Below, in pieces: positions 44,259 to 54,728 of a DNA stretch of 64,000 nucleotides (positions are counted from its first letter, which is position 1; each line of letters opens with the position of its first letter). The notes below the pieces were generated by a model. The model was not told the DNA's origin, made no database searches, and saw nothing but the letters and a program-made list of their open reading frames with translations. The translations under genes and the position numbers were made by a program. Source of the stretch: Salinispora tropica CNB-440 (GTDB taxonomy: Bacteria > Actinomycetota > Actinomycetes > Mycobacteriales > Micromonosporaceae); NCBI RefSeq assembly GCF_000016425.1, contig NC_009380.1:434001-498000 (forward strand). Direction: 5' to 3'.

Positions 44259-45539
44259 GTGCAGAAGAAGCTGAGCACGATGTTCCAGTCCCTACAGGTC
44301 CGCAACTACCGGCTATTCGCCTCCGGGCAGCTGATCAAGTTGATCGGCGTCTGGATGATGTTCATCGCCCAGGACTGGCTCGTCCTCGAGCTCAGCGACA
44401 ACTCCGCCACCGCGCTCGGTTTCGTCACCGCCCTCCAGTTCGCACCGGTTCTGCTGCTCACGCTGATCTCTGGGCGCCTCGCCGACCGGTACGACAAGCG
44501 CGTTCTGCTCTTCGCCGCCAACCTGTTCTGGACGGTGCTCTCCCTGGCCATGAGCCTGTTGGTGATCACCGGCCTGGTGCAGCTCTGGCACGTCTTCGCC
44601 TTCGCTGCCCTCCTCGGCGTCGCCAACGCGGTGGAAACCCCGGTACGGCAGGCTTTCGTCTCCGAACTGGTCGGTACCCCGCTGCTGCCGAACGCCCTCT
44701 CGCTCAACGCGGCCACCTTCAACTCGGCGCGTATCGTCGGCCCTGCCCTCGCCGGCCTGGCCATCGCCCTCGTTGACGTGGGGCCGGTCTTCCTGGCCAC
44801 CGCCCTCAGTTCTATCGCGCCGCTGGTGAACGTGATCCGGATTCGTCCGGCCGAGCTGCACCGCGAGGCGCTACCGCCGCGCGAGGAGCGGGCGTCGGCC
44901 CGGGTTGTCGACGGGCTGCGCTACGTCTGGGGTCGGCCAGACCTGCTGCTGCCGATGGCCCTGATCTCGGTCATCGCCACCTCACTGTTCAACTTCCAGC
45001 TCACCCTCGCCGCGCTGGCCAAGACCGTCTTCGAAACCGGAGCCGCCTCGTTTGGTCTGTTCAGCAGCGCCCTCGCGGTGGGCGCACTGGCCGGGGCCCT
45101 CGCCGGCACCGGGCGCCGTAGCCGCCCCTCGGTGTGGCTGGTGCTGTCCGCGGCCATCGTCTGCGCCGTCTTCGGCACCCTGGTCGGGCTCGCCCCCACG
45201 TACTGGCTGGTGGTGGTGCTGCTTCTGCCGACCGGTTTCTCCACGGTCTTCTTCGCCCAGGCCTGCAACCAACGCATCCAACTGGGCACCGACGCCGCCT
45301 TCCGAGGCCGGGTCATGGCGCTGTGGGTGCTGGTCTTTCTGGGTACCAACCCGGTCGGCGCGCCGGTCATCGGATGGCTCGCCGAGACGTACGGCGCTGG
45401 AGCCAGCATCTGGATGGGCGGGCTTGTCTCCCTCGCCGCGGCTCTGCTCGCCCTGGCCTGGCAACTGCGCCGTTCGGGAGCCCGGCTGCGGTTCCGGGTG
45501 CTACCGATGCCCCGCTTCTACCTCACCGAACGGATGTGA
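44259..45539 (+). CDS. MFS transporter (drug-efflux type) paired with MarR
   Basis: A 426-residue protein with about 12 hydrophobic segments. It begins MQKKLSTMFQSLQVRNYRLF and has the MFS loop motif ISGRLADRYDKRVLLF between helices 2 and 3, plus AVETPVRQAFVSELV. The MFS_3/EntS-like pattern suggests export of a hydrophobic compound or siderophore. The GTG at 44259 has GGGAGG 9 bases upstream; an ATG at 44280 (MFQSLQVRN) is an alternative. It lies 62 bases after the MarR gene and is probably under the same operator. Confidence 0.88.
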   Translation: MQKKLSTMFQSLQVRNYRLFASGQLIKLIGVWMMFIAQDWLVLELSDNSATALGFVTALQFAPVLLLTLISGRLADRYDKRVLLFAANLFWTVLSLAMSLLVITGLVQLWHVFAFAALLGVANAVETPVRQAFVSELVGTPLLPNALSLNAATFNSARIVGPALAGLAIALVDVGPVFLATALSSIAPLVNVIRIRPAELHREALPPREERASARVVDGLRYVWGRPDLLLPMALISVIATSLFNFQLTLAALAKTVFETGAASFGLFSSALAVGALAGALAGTGRRSRPSVWLVLSAAIVCAVFGTLVGLAPTYWLVVVLLLPTGFSTVFFAQACNQRIQLGTDAAFRGRVMALWVLVFLGTNPVGAPVIGWLAETYGAGASIWMGGLVSLAAALLALAWQLRRSGARLRFRVLPMPRFYLTERM

Positions 45540-45618
45540 GGCTCGCAGCCATGCGGACAACTCGGGCTATTACGGCAAATCGGTGGCGGGGCGATCACAA
45601 TCGGCTTAGCGTCGGTGC

Positions 45619-46128
45619 GTGGAGGTGGGACGTGCGCTGCTGTTGACCCTGATGGTCGCCGCCGTGGTGTGCCTACCCATGGTGATCGCGCTGCTCTTCT
45701 GCGCCGACGAACTGCTCGACCGATTCGCCTGTCGATGGGCGCAGTGGCGGAGCCGACAACGGGAACGGCGGACAATCGCTCGCCTGGATCGGGCGGTCGA
45801 GGCCGACGCGCTCACCCGGAACATTGATCTGAGCCGGTTGGACCGGCCGGATCGGCAGCCCCTGGAGCAGCTCGCCACCGAGCTACGTCGGCTCCGGGGC
45901 CATCGGGTCGGCGGGTACGAGCGGTCTACGGTTTGGCACGAGGCGGCGCTCGCCACCTATGACTCTCGGCTTCGGCTGGCCTGTGCTGCCCTCGGAATCA
46001 CCCAGCACCTGGACGAGTTGACCGGGGTGGACCGGGAGATCGAGCGGGTACGGGTGGAGGGGCTCCTGCACCAGGCTGGGCTGATCTTGCCAGCCGCCCG
46101 GCCGGAGCATCAACAGCGCCGCCGCTGA
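45619..46128 (+). CDS. hypothetical membrane-anchored protein
   Basis: A 169-residue protein. The N-terminal helix LLLTLMVAAVVCLPMVIALL anchors it. The remaining ~140 residues are soluble, rich in Arg, Leu and acidic residues and mostly helical (RRTIARLDRAVEADALTRNI, QLATELRRLRGHRVGGYERS), ending RPEHQQRRR. No known domain is recognised. The start GTG at 45619 directly precedes the hydrophobic segment. It lies between the MFS exporter and thpR on the same strand. Orthologues are likely limited to the family, which I cannot check. Confidence 0.65.
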   Translation: MEVGRALLLTLMVAAVVCLPMVIALLFCADELLDRFACRWAQWRSRQRERRTIARLDRAVEADALTRNIDLSRLDRPDRQPLEQLATELRRLRGHRVGGYERSTVWHEAALATYDSRLRLACAALGITQHLDELTGVDREIERVRVEGLLHQAGLILPAARPEHQQRRR

Positions 46129-46159
46129 GGGGTGGGATGGGGAAGCGACCGGCGGCCGG

Positions 46160-46738
46160 GTGAGACTCTTCGTCGCCGTCTACCCGCCACCGGCGGTGGT
46201 GGCGCACCTGAGTGCGCGAATCACCGAGCTGCGGATCGGCGAGGCCGCCGCCGCCGGCGTCGGTGTCCGCCTTGCCGACCCGACCCAGGCGCACGTCACG
46301 CTCGCCTTCCTCGAACCGGTGGCAGCAGACCGGCTGGAGGCCGTGGAGCGCTCGCTCGACCAGGCTGCCTGGCGGTTCCGCGACTCGGGGGCGGCCCCGC
46401 CGCGGCTTCACCTGGCTGGCAGCGGGACGTTCGGGCAGGGCCGCTCCACGATCGTGTGGGTAGACCTACGGGGTGACGTGGCGGAGCTGCATCTGCTGGG
46501 CCGACTCGTCCGGTCCCGGCTCCGGGCCAACCACCTGTGCTACGACGAGAAGCCGTTGCGTCCGCACCTGACCGTGGCCCGGCCCGGCGCCCGACTGCCG
46601 TCAGCCGAGGTGACGGCCGATGTCGCGGCGCTCCAGGCCTACCAGGGCCCCCAGTGGCGGGCGCGGGAACTGGTGCTGACCCGCAGCCACCCGGGCCCGC
46701 GCCCGAGCCATGAGCGGGTGGCTGCCTGGCAGCTGTGA
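46160..46738 (+). CDS. thpR: RNA 2',3'-cyclic phosphodiesterase
   Basis: A 192-residue 2H phosphoesterase. Its two catalytic HxT motifs are HVTLAFLEP and RPHLTVARP. It opens 2',3'-cyclic phosphates on RNA ends to 2'-phosphates and was first known as a 2'-5' RNA ligase. It starts MRLFVAVYPPPAVVAHLSAR at GTG 46160. The size matches the family. It runs tail to tail with sepH, leaving a single base between the stops. Confidence 0.92.
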   Translation: MRLFVAVYPPPAVVAHLSARITELRIGEAAAAGVGVRLADPTQAHVTLAFLEPVAADRLEAVERSLDQAAWRFRDSGAAPPRLHLAGSGTFGQGRSTIVWVDLRGDVAELHLLGRLVRSRLRANHLCYDEKPLRPHLTVARPGARLPSAEVTADVAALQAYQGPQWRARELVLTRSHPGPRPSHERVAAWQL

Positions 46739-46739
46739 G

Positions 46740-47804
46740 TCAGGAGGACTCGCGGGCTGCCGGGGCGCCGCCGAAGAGCACGTCGTCCCAGCTCGGTAGC
46801 CGCTTGCGCGGTTTGTTGCCGCTCTCGCCCGGCTCGGTGCTGCCCGCCGTCGCGGCACCCGTGCGGCGTGGCCGGAGCACGGCCAGCGACGGGACAGCCG
46901 GCACCTCCTTCGGTGCGTCCGAGTCGTCGTCGAAGGCCGACCCCGGGCCGCCACCGAGTAGCGCCGCCGCGCCGCCACCGACTGTTCGTGGGCGCGGCGT
47001 CTCCGGGCCCCGGGGCTCGAGGCCACGGCCGGACGCGCCGCCGAGCGGGCGGTCCAGGGAGGCGAGCAGGGCGTCCCGACCGGCGCGGATCGGATCGCGG
47101 ACCGGCCGGGTGGGCTCGGTCGGACCCGGCAGGCCGTGCCCACCGCGGCCGGGCTCGGCCCGCGGTGGGCCGGGCAGCCCATGGCCACCCCGCTCGGACG
47201 TCGGCTCCTGCCCGAGGATCGGCATGGGACGCTCGGCGCAGAGGTACTGGGCCATGTCGTCATGCGGCGTGACCGACTGCCGGGACTTCTCCAGATCCCA
47301 CACCGCCTGGGCGGTGGCCTTGCCGGAGGGCCAGGTGGCGACGATCCGCCAGGTGCCGTCGTCGCGACGCCACGCATCCCACGAGATCTTCTCGGTGTCG
47401 ATGCCGTGCTGGGACAACCGACCGTTGACCACCTCGGCGAGCGGGGTTGGCTTCTCGGCCCCCCGCAGGCGGGTACGACGGGCGTGGTGGGCGAGCATGG
47501 CTCGCTCCTGGAGGACCGGGCCGGCGTAGCGCAGCACCCGGTCAACGGGGACGCCGGCGATCCGGGCGACATCCTCGGCGGACTCACCGGCCCGAATCCG
47601 GGCCTGGATATCCCGTGGGGCCAGGGATGGGGCCGGGTCGGTGCCCGGCGTCGAGGCCACCGCCAGGGGTGCGGCCCCGGGCTCGGTGTGCAGGGCGGTG
47701 GAGACGCGCTCGTCAATGGGGAGCGCGAGAAGTCGCCCAACCTCGTCGGTCAGAACCAGTGCCTGGCCGTCCTCGGAGAGGGCGACAAAGCGTACTGGGC
47801 GCAT
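46740..47804 (-). CDS. sepH: septation protein SepH
   Basis: A 354-residue protein. SepH of Streptomyces binds FtsZ and stimulates its assembly at division sites. The N-terminal DUF3071 domain is clear: MRPVRFVALSEDGQALVLTD, SLAPRDIQARIRAGESAEDV with an HTH-like turn (ARIAGVPVDRVLRYAGPVLQ), and WRIVATWPSGKATAQAVWDL. The last ~170 residues are disordered and end with the conserved short motif RLPSWDDVLFG, probably the FtsZ-contact tail. The ATG at 47804 has GGAGG 6 bases upstream. It is isolated from serC by a strong hairpin. Confidence 0.93.
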   Translation of the reverse strand: MRPVRFVALSEDGQALVLTDEVGRLLALPIDERVSTALHTEPGAAPLAVASTPGTDPAPSLAPRDIQARIRAGESAEDVARIAGVPVDRVLRYAGPVLQERAMLAHHARRTRLRGAEKPTPLAEVVNGRLSQHGIDTEKISWDAWRRDDGTWRIVATWPSGKATAQAVWDLEKSRQSVTPHDDMAQYLCAERPMPILGQEPTSERGGHGLPGPPRAEPGRGGHGLPGPTEPTRPVRDPIRAGRDALLASLDRPLGGASGRGLEPRGPETPRPRTVGGGAAALLGGGPGSAFDDDSDAPKEVPAVPSLAVLRPRRTGAATAGSTEPGESGNKPRKRLPSWDDVLFGGAPAARESS

Positions 47805-47939
47805 GGTCTGCCTCCGTCCCGCTTCGCTGCCCCCGCGCCACAGGCGAGCCACCCGGGCGTCTCGCACCACCGTACGCTCATCTGCCCGCAGGTGGGGGAA
47901 CCGACACCCCGTGATTCCCGACCGAGCTGCGATGATGAT

Positions 47940-47981
47940 CACGGTGGGTGGCTGCCGGGGCGCGGAAGACCACCCACCGTG
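47940..47981 (-). terminator. serC terminator
   Basis: CACGGTGGGTGG (47940-47951) and CCACCCACCGTG (47970-47981) pair perfectly over 12 bases, 8 bases beyond the serC stop and ahead of sepH. Confidence 0.82.
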
Positions 47982-47989
47982 ACGGAAGG

Positions 47990-49342
<1,353 letters not shown>

Positions 49343-50449
49343 TCAGACGCCGTGCGGCACCTGGTCCCAGCCCTCGACCTCGTGCGGCCGGCGGGAGCCG
49401 GGCCCGACGTATCGGGCGGACGGGCGGACGAGCCGCTGGAGCTTCTTCTGTTCCAGGATGTGGGCGCTCCAGCCGCCCATTCGGGCGCAGGTGAACATCG
49501 AGGTGAACATGTGGGCGGGCACCTCGGCGAAGTCCAGCACGACCGCGGACCAGAACTCGACGTTGGTGGCGAGAACCCGGTCCGGCTTGCGGCTGTGCAG
49601 CTCTGCCAGGGCGGCCTTCTCCAGGGCCTCGGCGACCTCGAAGCGCGGGGCACCCAACTCCTTGGCCGTGCGGCGGAGCACCCGGGCCCGCGGGTCCTCG
49701 GCCCGGTAGACCCGATGACCGAAGCCCATCAGCCGCTCACCGCGGTCGAGTACGCCCCGGACGTACCCCTCCGCGTCACCACTGCGTTCTACCGCCTCGA
49801 GCATGTTCAGCACCCGGGAGGGCGCACCGCCGTGCAACGGCCCGGAGAGCGCACCGATGCCGGAGGAGATGCAGGCCGCCGCATCCGCGCCGGTGGAGGC
49901 GACAATGCGGGCCGTGAAGGTGGAGGCGTTCAGGCCGTGCTCGGCGGCCGAGATGAAGTAGGCGTCCACGGCCTTGACGTGCCGCGGGTCCGGTTCGCCT
50001 CGCCAGCGCTTCATGAAGCGCTCGACGATGGTGGAGGCCTTGTCGATCTCCTTCTGCGGTACCGCCGGCAGGCCCAGGCCCCGCGCGGACTGGGCGACGA
50101 AGGAGAGCGCGGTCACCGACACCCGGGCCAGGTCCTCGCGGGCCTGCTCGTCGGAGATGTCGAGCAACTGGTGCAGACCCCAGTACGGGGCGAGCATCGC
50201 CACCGCGGACTGAACGTCCACCCGGATGTCACCAGAGTGCACCGGGACCGGGAACGGCTCGGCAGGCGGCAGGCCCGGGCCGAACCGTCCATCCACCAAC
50301 AGGGCCCAGACGTTGCCGAACGAGACCTGACCAATGAGATCTTCGATGTCCACGCCGCGATAACGCAGCGAGCCACCCTCCCGGTCGGGTTCGGCGATCT
50401 CGGTCTCGAAGGCGATGACGCCCTCCAGTCCCGGTTTGAAGTCGGCCAT
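49343..50449 (-). CDS. citrate synthase 2
   Basis: A 368-residue short-type (class II, CitA-like) citrate synthase that condenses acetyl-CoA with oxaloacetate. Active-site regions are present: AAEHGLNASTFTARIV with its His, GPLHGGAPSRVL with the second His, GFGHRVYRAEDPRARVL and NVEFWSAVVLDF. It begins MADFKPGLEGVIAFETEIAE. The ATG at 50449 has AGGAG 5 bases upstream. Actinobacteria usually also carry a longer GltA elsewhere. It is divergent from pdxH, ~245 bases apart, a conserved actinobacterial pairing. Confidence 0.94.
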   Translation of the reverse strand: MADFKPGLEGVIAFETEIAEPDREGGSLRYRGVDIEDLIGQVSFGNVWALLVDGRFGPGLPPAEPFPVPVHSGDIRVDVQSAVAMLAPYWGLHQLLDISDEQAREDLARVSVTALSFVAQSARGLGLPAVPQKEIDKASTIVERFMKRWRGEPDPRHVKAVDAYFISAAEHGLNASTFTARIVASTGADAAACISSGIGALSGPLHGGAPSRVLNMLEAVERSGDAEGYVRGVLDRGERLMGFGHRVYRAEDPRARVLRRTAKELGAPRFEVAEALEKAALAELHSRKPDRVLATNVEFWSAVVLDFAEVPAHMFTSMFTCARMGGWSAHILEQKKLQRLVRPSARYVGPGSRRPHEVEGWDQVPHGV

Positions 50450-50694
50450 GTCGTCTCCTGGATCTGGCTCGGTGCGCCCGGTACGGGCCCTTGTCGGGCC
50501 AGTGCCCCAGGCGACCGTCAGGGATGTGTTCGTGACATCTTGCCTGCTGACTACGGGACTTTCGACCCGTGGACGCTGTGCCTCACACGACATCCCCGGG
50601 CGGGACGACCCTCGGGGGATCGGTGACACTGGGGTGTACGGGCAGGCCGCCAGCACCACGACGGGCTGCCCAGCCACCTGGGAGGGGAGGGGAT

Positions 50695-51354
50695 GTGACA
50701 GGCGACACAGTGCCGCCGGCGAACCTGCGTAACGAGTACGCCGCGGACCTGGGCCTGACCGAGACGAACCTGGCCGGTGACTGGTACACCCAGTTCGACC
50801 GCTGGTTCACCGAGGCGGTGGCCGCCGGTCTGCCCGAGCCGAACGCGATGGTGCTCGGCACCGCCGACGCGGCTGGCCGGCCGAGCGCCCGTACGGTGCT
50901 GCTGAAGGGGTATGGGCCGGATGGTTTCGTCCTGTTCACCAACTACGGGTCGCGCAAGGGCACCGAGCTGGCCGCCAGCCCGTACGCGAGCCTGGTCTTC
51001 CCCTGGTTCGTGCTGGAGCGCCAGGTGGCGGTGACCGGCCGGGTGGAGCGGCTCGACCGGGCCGAGACCGAGGCGTATTTCGCCAGCCGGCCGCGCGGCT
51101 CCCAGCTCGGGGCGTGGGCGAGTGAGCAGTCGCGGGTGCTCCCCGACCGGGCCGCGCTGGACGCCGCGTACCGGGCGATGGCGGAGCGCTTCGTCGACGG
51201 GGCGCCGATCCCGGCTCCGCCGCACTGGGGTGGCTTCCGGATCCGCCCCGATGAGGTGGAGTTCTGGCAGGGCCAGGCGAGCCGGTTGCACGACCGGCTG
51301 CGGTTCCGTGTCACCGACGGGGGCGATTGGGTCGTCGAGCGGCTGGCGCCGTGA
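50695..51354 (+). CDS. pdxH: pyridoxamine 5'-phosphate oxidase
   Basis: A 219-residue FMN enzyme that oxidises pyridoxamine- or pyridoxine-5'-phosphate to PLP. It begins VTGDTVPPANLRNEYAADLG and shows NAMVLGTADAAGRPSARTVL, the FMN-binding FVLFTNYGSRKGTELAASPY, SRPRGSQLGAWASEQS and PPHWGGFRIRPDEVEFWQGQ, ending RLHDRLRF. The GTG at 50695 has GGAGGGGAGG directly upstream. It overlaps the next MFS gene by GTGA. Confidence 0.95.
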   Translation: MTGDTVPPANLRNEYAADLGLTETNLAGDWYTQFDRWFTEAVAAGLPEPNAMVLGTADAAGRPSARTVLLKGYGPDGFVLFTNYGSRKGTELAASPYASLVFPWFVLERQVAVTGRVERLDRAETEAYFASRPRGSQLGAWASEQSRVLPDRAALDAAYRAMAERFVDGAPIPAPPHWGGFRIRPDEVEFWQGQASRLHDRLRFRVTDGGDWVVERLAP

Positions 51355-52643
51355 CCGAGGTGCGGGCGGCCCGGCGGCAGAGCAGCCGGTGGGCGATCGA
51401 CCTGCGTCCGCTGGCGGTGCCGGCGTTCCGCCGGATGTGGCTCGGCAACACCATGGCGATGCTCGGCTTCCAGCTCACCGCGGTCGCCGTACCGGTGGAG
51501 ATGTATGCCCTGACCGGGGAGTCCTTCTGGGTCGGCCTGCTCGGCCTCGCCGGCTTTGTTCCCCTGCTGTTCTTTGGGCTCTGGGGCGGAGCGGTGGCCG
51601 ACGCGCGGGACCGGCGTCGGGTGCTGCTGGCCGGTTCGGCACTGCTCTGGACCACGATGCTTGGCCTGCTGGCGCACGCCTCGCTGGGTGTGGGCAGCCC
51701 GGTGCTGCTGCTGGCGCTGGTGGCCGTCCACTCGGCCGGCTTCGCGATCAGCTCGCCGGCGCGAACTGCGGCCCTGCCCCGACTGCTGCCACCGGGGCTG
51801 GTCCCGGCGGCGGCCACACTGAACTTCACCACCTTCACGGCGGCCTCGGTGGTCGGCCCACTCGCCGCTGGTCTGATCTTCGCGGTCACCGGCACCGAGC
51901 GTGGGCTGCCGATCGCGTACGCGGCGGACGCGCTCCTGTTCACCGGGTTGGTGGTGGCCGCGCTGCGGCTGCCGGCGATGCCACCGGAGCCGCTCGGCGA
52001 CGGCGAGGTGCGGCGCGGTGGGCTGGCGGGGATCCGAGACGGACTCCGGTATCTGACCACCACGCCGGTGCTGCTGCTGTCGTTCGCCATCGACCTGATC
52101 GCGATGGTGCTGGCGCTGCCGCGGGCGTTGTTTCCGGAGATCGCCGAGGAGCGGTTCGGTGGTGGGGCGGCGGTCGGCTGGCTCTTCAGCGCCATCGCGA
52201 TCGGCGCCATGCTGGCTGGCCTCACCTCCGGCTGGATCAGCCGGCTGCGTCGGCAGGGGCTTGGTCTCGTTGTGGTGGTGGTCGGCTGGGGTCTGGCGGT
52301 CGCGGCGGCGGGGTTGGCCCAGCAGCTCTGGCTGATGGTCCTGTTGCTTGCGGTGGCCGGCGCGGCCGACCTGGTCAGCGCGGTGCTACGCCAGTCGATG
52401 CTGCTGGTCTACGCGCCAGACCGGATGCGGGGCCGGCTTCAGGGAGTGAACACGGTGGTCGTCGCCGGGGGGCCGCGCCTCGGTGACCTGCGCGCCGGCG
52501 CGATGGCGGGTGGCTTCGGCAGCGGTGTCGCCTGGGTCGGCGGCGGTCTGCTCTCGGCCGTACTCGCGCTCGGGCTGGCGGTGGCGTTCCCGGCCCTGAT
52601 CCGCTACCGGGCGGCCGCTGTCGCCAGCGAGCAGCGGGTCTGA
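51351..52643 (+). CDS. MFS exporter coupled to pdxH
   Basis: A 430-residue, 12-helix protein of the EntS-like MFS_3 group. It begins VTEVRAARRQSSRWAIDLRP and has WLGNTMAMLGFQLTAVAVPV, the loop motif GGAVADARDRRRVLL, and SSPARTAALPRLLPPGLVPA. Relatives export siderophores or drugs; its substrate is unknown. The GTG start overlaps the pdxH stop, so the two are translationally coupled. One explanation is simple operon packing rather than function. Confidence 0.87.
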   Translation: MTEVRAARRQSSRWAIDLRPLAVPAFRRMWLGNTMAMLGFQLTAVAVPVEMYALTGESFWVGLLGLAGFVPLLFFGLWGGAVADARDRRRVLLAGSALLWTTMLGLLAHASLGVGSPVLLLALVAVHSAGFAISSPARTAALPRLLPPGLVPAAATLNFTTFTAASVVGPLAAGLIFAVTGTERGLPIAYAADALLFTGLVVAALRLPAMPPEPLGDGEVRRGGLAGIRDGLRYLTTTPVLLLSFAIDLIAMVLALPRALFPEIAEERFGGGAAVGWLFSAIAIGAMLAGLTSGWISRLRRQGLGLVVVVVGWGLAVAAAGLAQQLWLMVLLLAVAGAADLVSAVLRQSMLLVYAPDRMRGRLQGVNTVVVAGGPRLGDLRAGAMAGGFGSGVAWVGGGLLSAVLALGLAVAFPALIRYRAAAVASEQRV

Positions 52644-52660
52644 CCGGTTAGGGTCCGGGG

Positions 52661-53587
52661 ATGGACTTCCCCGGGCAGTGGAGCCCCTCGGGGGCGCAGT
52701 GGACCATCGCGGCCGCCGGCCACGAGGCAGTGATCGTCGAGGTCGGTGGCGGGATCCGGACCTATCGATCCAACGGGGTGGAGCACCTGGACGGGTACAC
52801 GTCAGCCGAACTCTGTCCGGACTCCGCCGGCCAGGTGCTCGCCCCCTGGCCGAACCGGCTTCGGGACGGTAGCTACCACTTCGAGGGCCGTGACCTCCAG
52901 TTGGCGATCAGCGATAGGGAGCACGACGCGGCCTTCCACGGGCTGGTCAACTGGGTGCCCTGGCGGTTGCTGGAGCGATCGGCCGACGCGGTGACGCTTG
53001 GCTACGAGTTGGCCGCCACCCCCGGCTACCCCTGGTCACTTCGGCTGCGGAGTCGGTGGTGTGTCGGCCCGGACGGGCTGCACGTCGAGCACGAAGTGAC
53101 CAACAGCGGCGGCGAGCCGGCGCCCTTCGGCTTCGCGGCGCACCCGTACCTTCGGGTCCCGGGTGGTTCGGTTGACGACGTGGTGCTGCGGTTGCCGGCG
53201 CGGAGCCGGTTGCAGGTGGACGGGCGGCTACTACCGATCGCCCAGTCCTCGGTCGTCGGCACCGAGTACGACTGGACCGTGCCGCGTCGGATCGGCCGGG
53301 CGGTGCTGGACGACACCTTCGGTGACGTGATCCGTGATGGCGACGGTGGCTCGGTGGTCGAGCTGGCCGCCCCGGACGGCGGGGCCCGGATTCAGGTCTG
53401 GGCGGACCGGCGGTTTGGCTGGTGGCAGGTCTTCACCGGGGACACCCGCTCCGGGCCGCGGCGTCGGCGTTCGGTGGCGCTGGAGCCGATGACCTGCCCG
53501 CCGGATGCGTTCCGCTCCGGCCGAGATCTGACTACGTTGCGGCCGGGCGACACCTGGCGCGGTGTCTGGGGCATCCGGCCGGCGTAG
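52661..53587 (+). CDS. aldose 1-epimerase family protein
   Basis: A 308-residue galactose-mutarotase-fold protein that interconverts alpha and beta anomers of aldoses. It shows CPDSAGQVLAPWPNRLRDGS with the sugar-binding Asn-Arg, AFHGLVNWVPW with a catalytic-type His, FGFAAHPYLRVPGG with the second His, and ALEPMTCPPDAF near the C-terminus. The actinobacterial group has broad or unknown sugar specificity. The ATG at 52661 follows the MFS stop by 17 bases, so it may be in the same transcript. Confidence 0.9.
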   Translation: MDFPGQWSPSGAQWTIAAAGHEAVIVEVGGGIRTYRSNGVEHLDGYTSAELCPDSAGQVLAPWPNRLRDGSYHFEGRDLQLAISDREHDAAFHGLVNWVPWRLLERSADAVTLGYELAATPGYPWSLRLRSRWCVGPDGLHVEHEVTNSGGEPAPFGFAAHPYLRVPGGSVDDVVLRLPARSRLQVDGRLLPIAQSSVVGTEYDWTVPRRIGRAVLDDTFGDVIRDGDGGSVVELAAPDGGARIQVWADRRFGWWQVFTGDTRSGPRRRRSVALEPMTCPPDAFRSGRDLTTLRPGDTWRGVWGIRPA

Positions 53588-53600
53588 TCGAGGAGGTGCA

Positions 53601-54203
53601 ATGGAGTTCGTCGAGGTGGTCCGGCGTCGTCGGATGGTCCGTAACTACGATCCGGATCGACCGGTCCCGCCGGAGGTGGTGGACCGCCTGTTGGCGCACG
53701 CGATCCGGGCGCCGTCGGCGGGCTTCTCCCAGGGGTGGGGTTTCCTGGTGTTGGAGACCGCCGAGGACCGGGATCGTTTCTGGGCGGCGACCACGCCGGG
53801 CACGGGCGGTCGGGAACGTTGGCTGGCCGGAATGCGTCGGGCCCCGTTGATCATCGTGCCGCACGCCAACCGGTCGGCGTACCTGGAGCGGTACGCGGAG
53901 CCGGACAAGGGGTGGGCGGATCGGTCGGAGAAGCACTGGTCGATGCCCTACTGGTATATCGACACCGGCTTCGCGGCGTTGTTGATGCTGCTCACCGCCG
54001 TTGATGAGGGTCTTGGGGCGTGTTTTTTCGGTATTCCGCCCCAGCGGCTGGAGGACTATCGGATGGCTTTCGGGGTGCCGCTGGAGTATGAGCCGGTCGG
54101 CGCGGTCACCATCGGTTACCGTGCGAGTGACCAACGATCGCCGTCGCTGCGCCGAGGACGTCGCCCGGTGGACGAGGTGGTCCGACGTGGCCGATGGAAT
54201 TAG
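53601..54203 (+). CDS. nitroreductase-family flavoprotein
   Basis: A 200-residue FMN protein. It begins MEFVEVVRRRRMVRNYDPDR with the FMN-phosphate arginines, then AIRAPSAGFSQGWGFLVLET, DTGFAALLMLLTAVDEGLGA and FFGIPPQRLEDYRMAFGVPL, ending in VGAVTIGYRA. It reduces nitro compounds or quinones in general, but the real substrate is unknown. GGAGG lies 6 bases before the ATG at 53601. It follows the epimerase by 13 bases, suggesting an operon. Confidence 0.9.
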   Translation: MEFVEVVRRRRMVRNYDPDRPVPPEVVDRLLAHAIRAPSAGFSQGWGFLVLETAEDRDRFWAATTPGTGGRERWLAGMRRAPLIIVPHANRSAYLERYAEPDKGWADRSEKHWSMPYWYIDTGFAALLMLLTAVDEGLGACFFGIPPQRLEDYRMAFGVPLEYEPVGAVTIGYRASDQRSPSLRRGRRPVDEVVRRGRWN

Positions 54204-54388
54204 TCCTGAACAGTGTGGTTTGTCCGGTTGATAAAAACGACCTGTCGCGGCGAAACTGGCATAAAGCAGTAGAACACGGCGTGACTCAGCCGGTTAGGCT
54301 GACACGGTCATTGGCGCCGCTGCTCGCGGCGTCGCACGCAGCGGTGCCGGGTCGGGGGCGGCCGGTCGCGGGGAGGGGAGCTTACGTC

Positions 54389-54694
54389 GTGATCTTCAGA
54401 GCGGTCCGGGATGGGCGTCCATACCCCGAGCACAGCCTGACGCTCAAGCAGTGGGCCGAGATCCCTCCGCGTCCGTTGCGACTGGATCAGTTGATCACCA
54501 CGAAGCGGGAGTTGGCGCTGGACAAACTCCTCGCCGAGGATTCGACCTTCTATGGCGACCTGTTTCCGCACGTGGTGCAGTGGAACGGCGGGCTCTACCT
54601 GGAGGACGGGCTACATCGGGCGCTGCGAGCCGCGCTGCAGCAGCGCAACCAGATCCATGCCCGGGTATTCGCCTTTCCCGCGGCGGTCGATTGA
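54389..54694 (+). CDS. small conserved actinobacterial protein with a ParB-like motif
   Basis: A 101-residue protein from GTG 54389, with GGGGAG ~9 bases upstream. It reads VIFRAVRDGRPYPEHSLTLK, RPLRLDQLITTKRELALDKL, FYGDLFPHVVQWNGGLYLED and GLHRALRAALQQRNQIHARV. The DGLHRALRAAL stretch recalls the DGxHR motif of ParB/sulfiredoxin-fold proteins, but the rest is too short to prove it. Close relatives occur in many actinobacteria and are sometimes labelled as antitoxin-like; I do not rely on that. The longer frame from 54194 includes a promoter-like AT-rich stretch and is not used. Confidence 0.75.
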   Translation: MIFRAVRDGRPYPEHSLTLKQWAEIPPRPLRLDQLITTKRELALDKLLAEDSTFYGDLFPHVVQWNGGLYLEDGLHRALRAALQQRNQIHARVFAFPAAVD

Positions 54695-54728
54695 GCGGCG
54701 CGGGCTGAGTGTTCGTTAAAGTGCTTCC

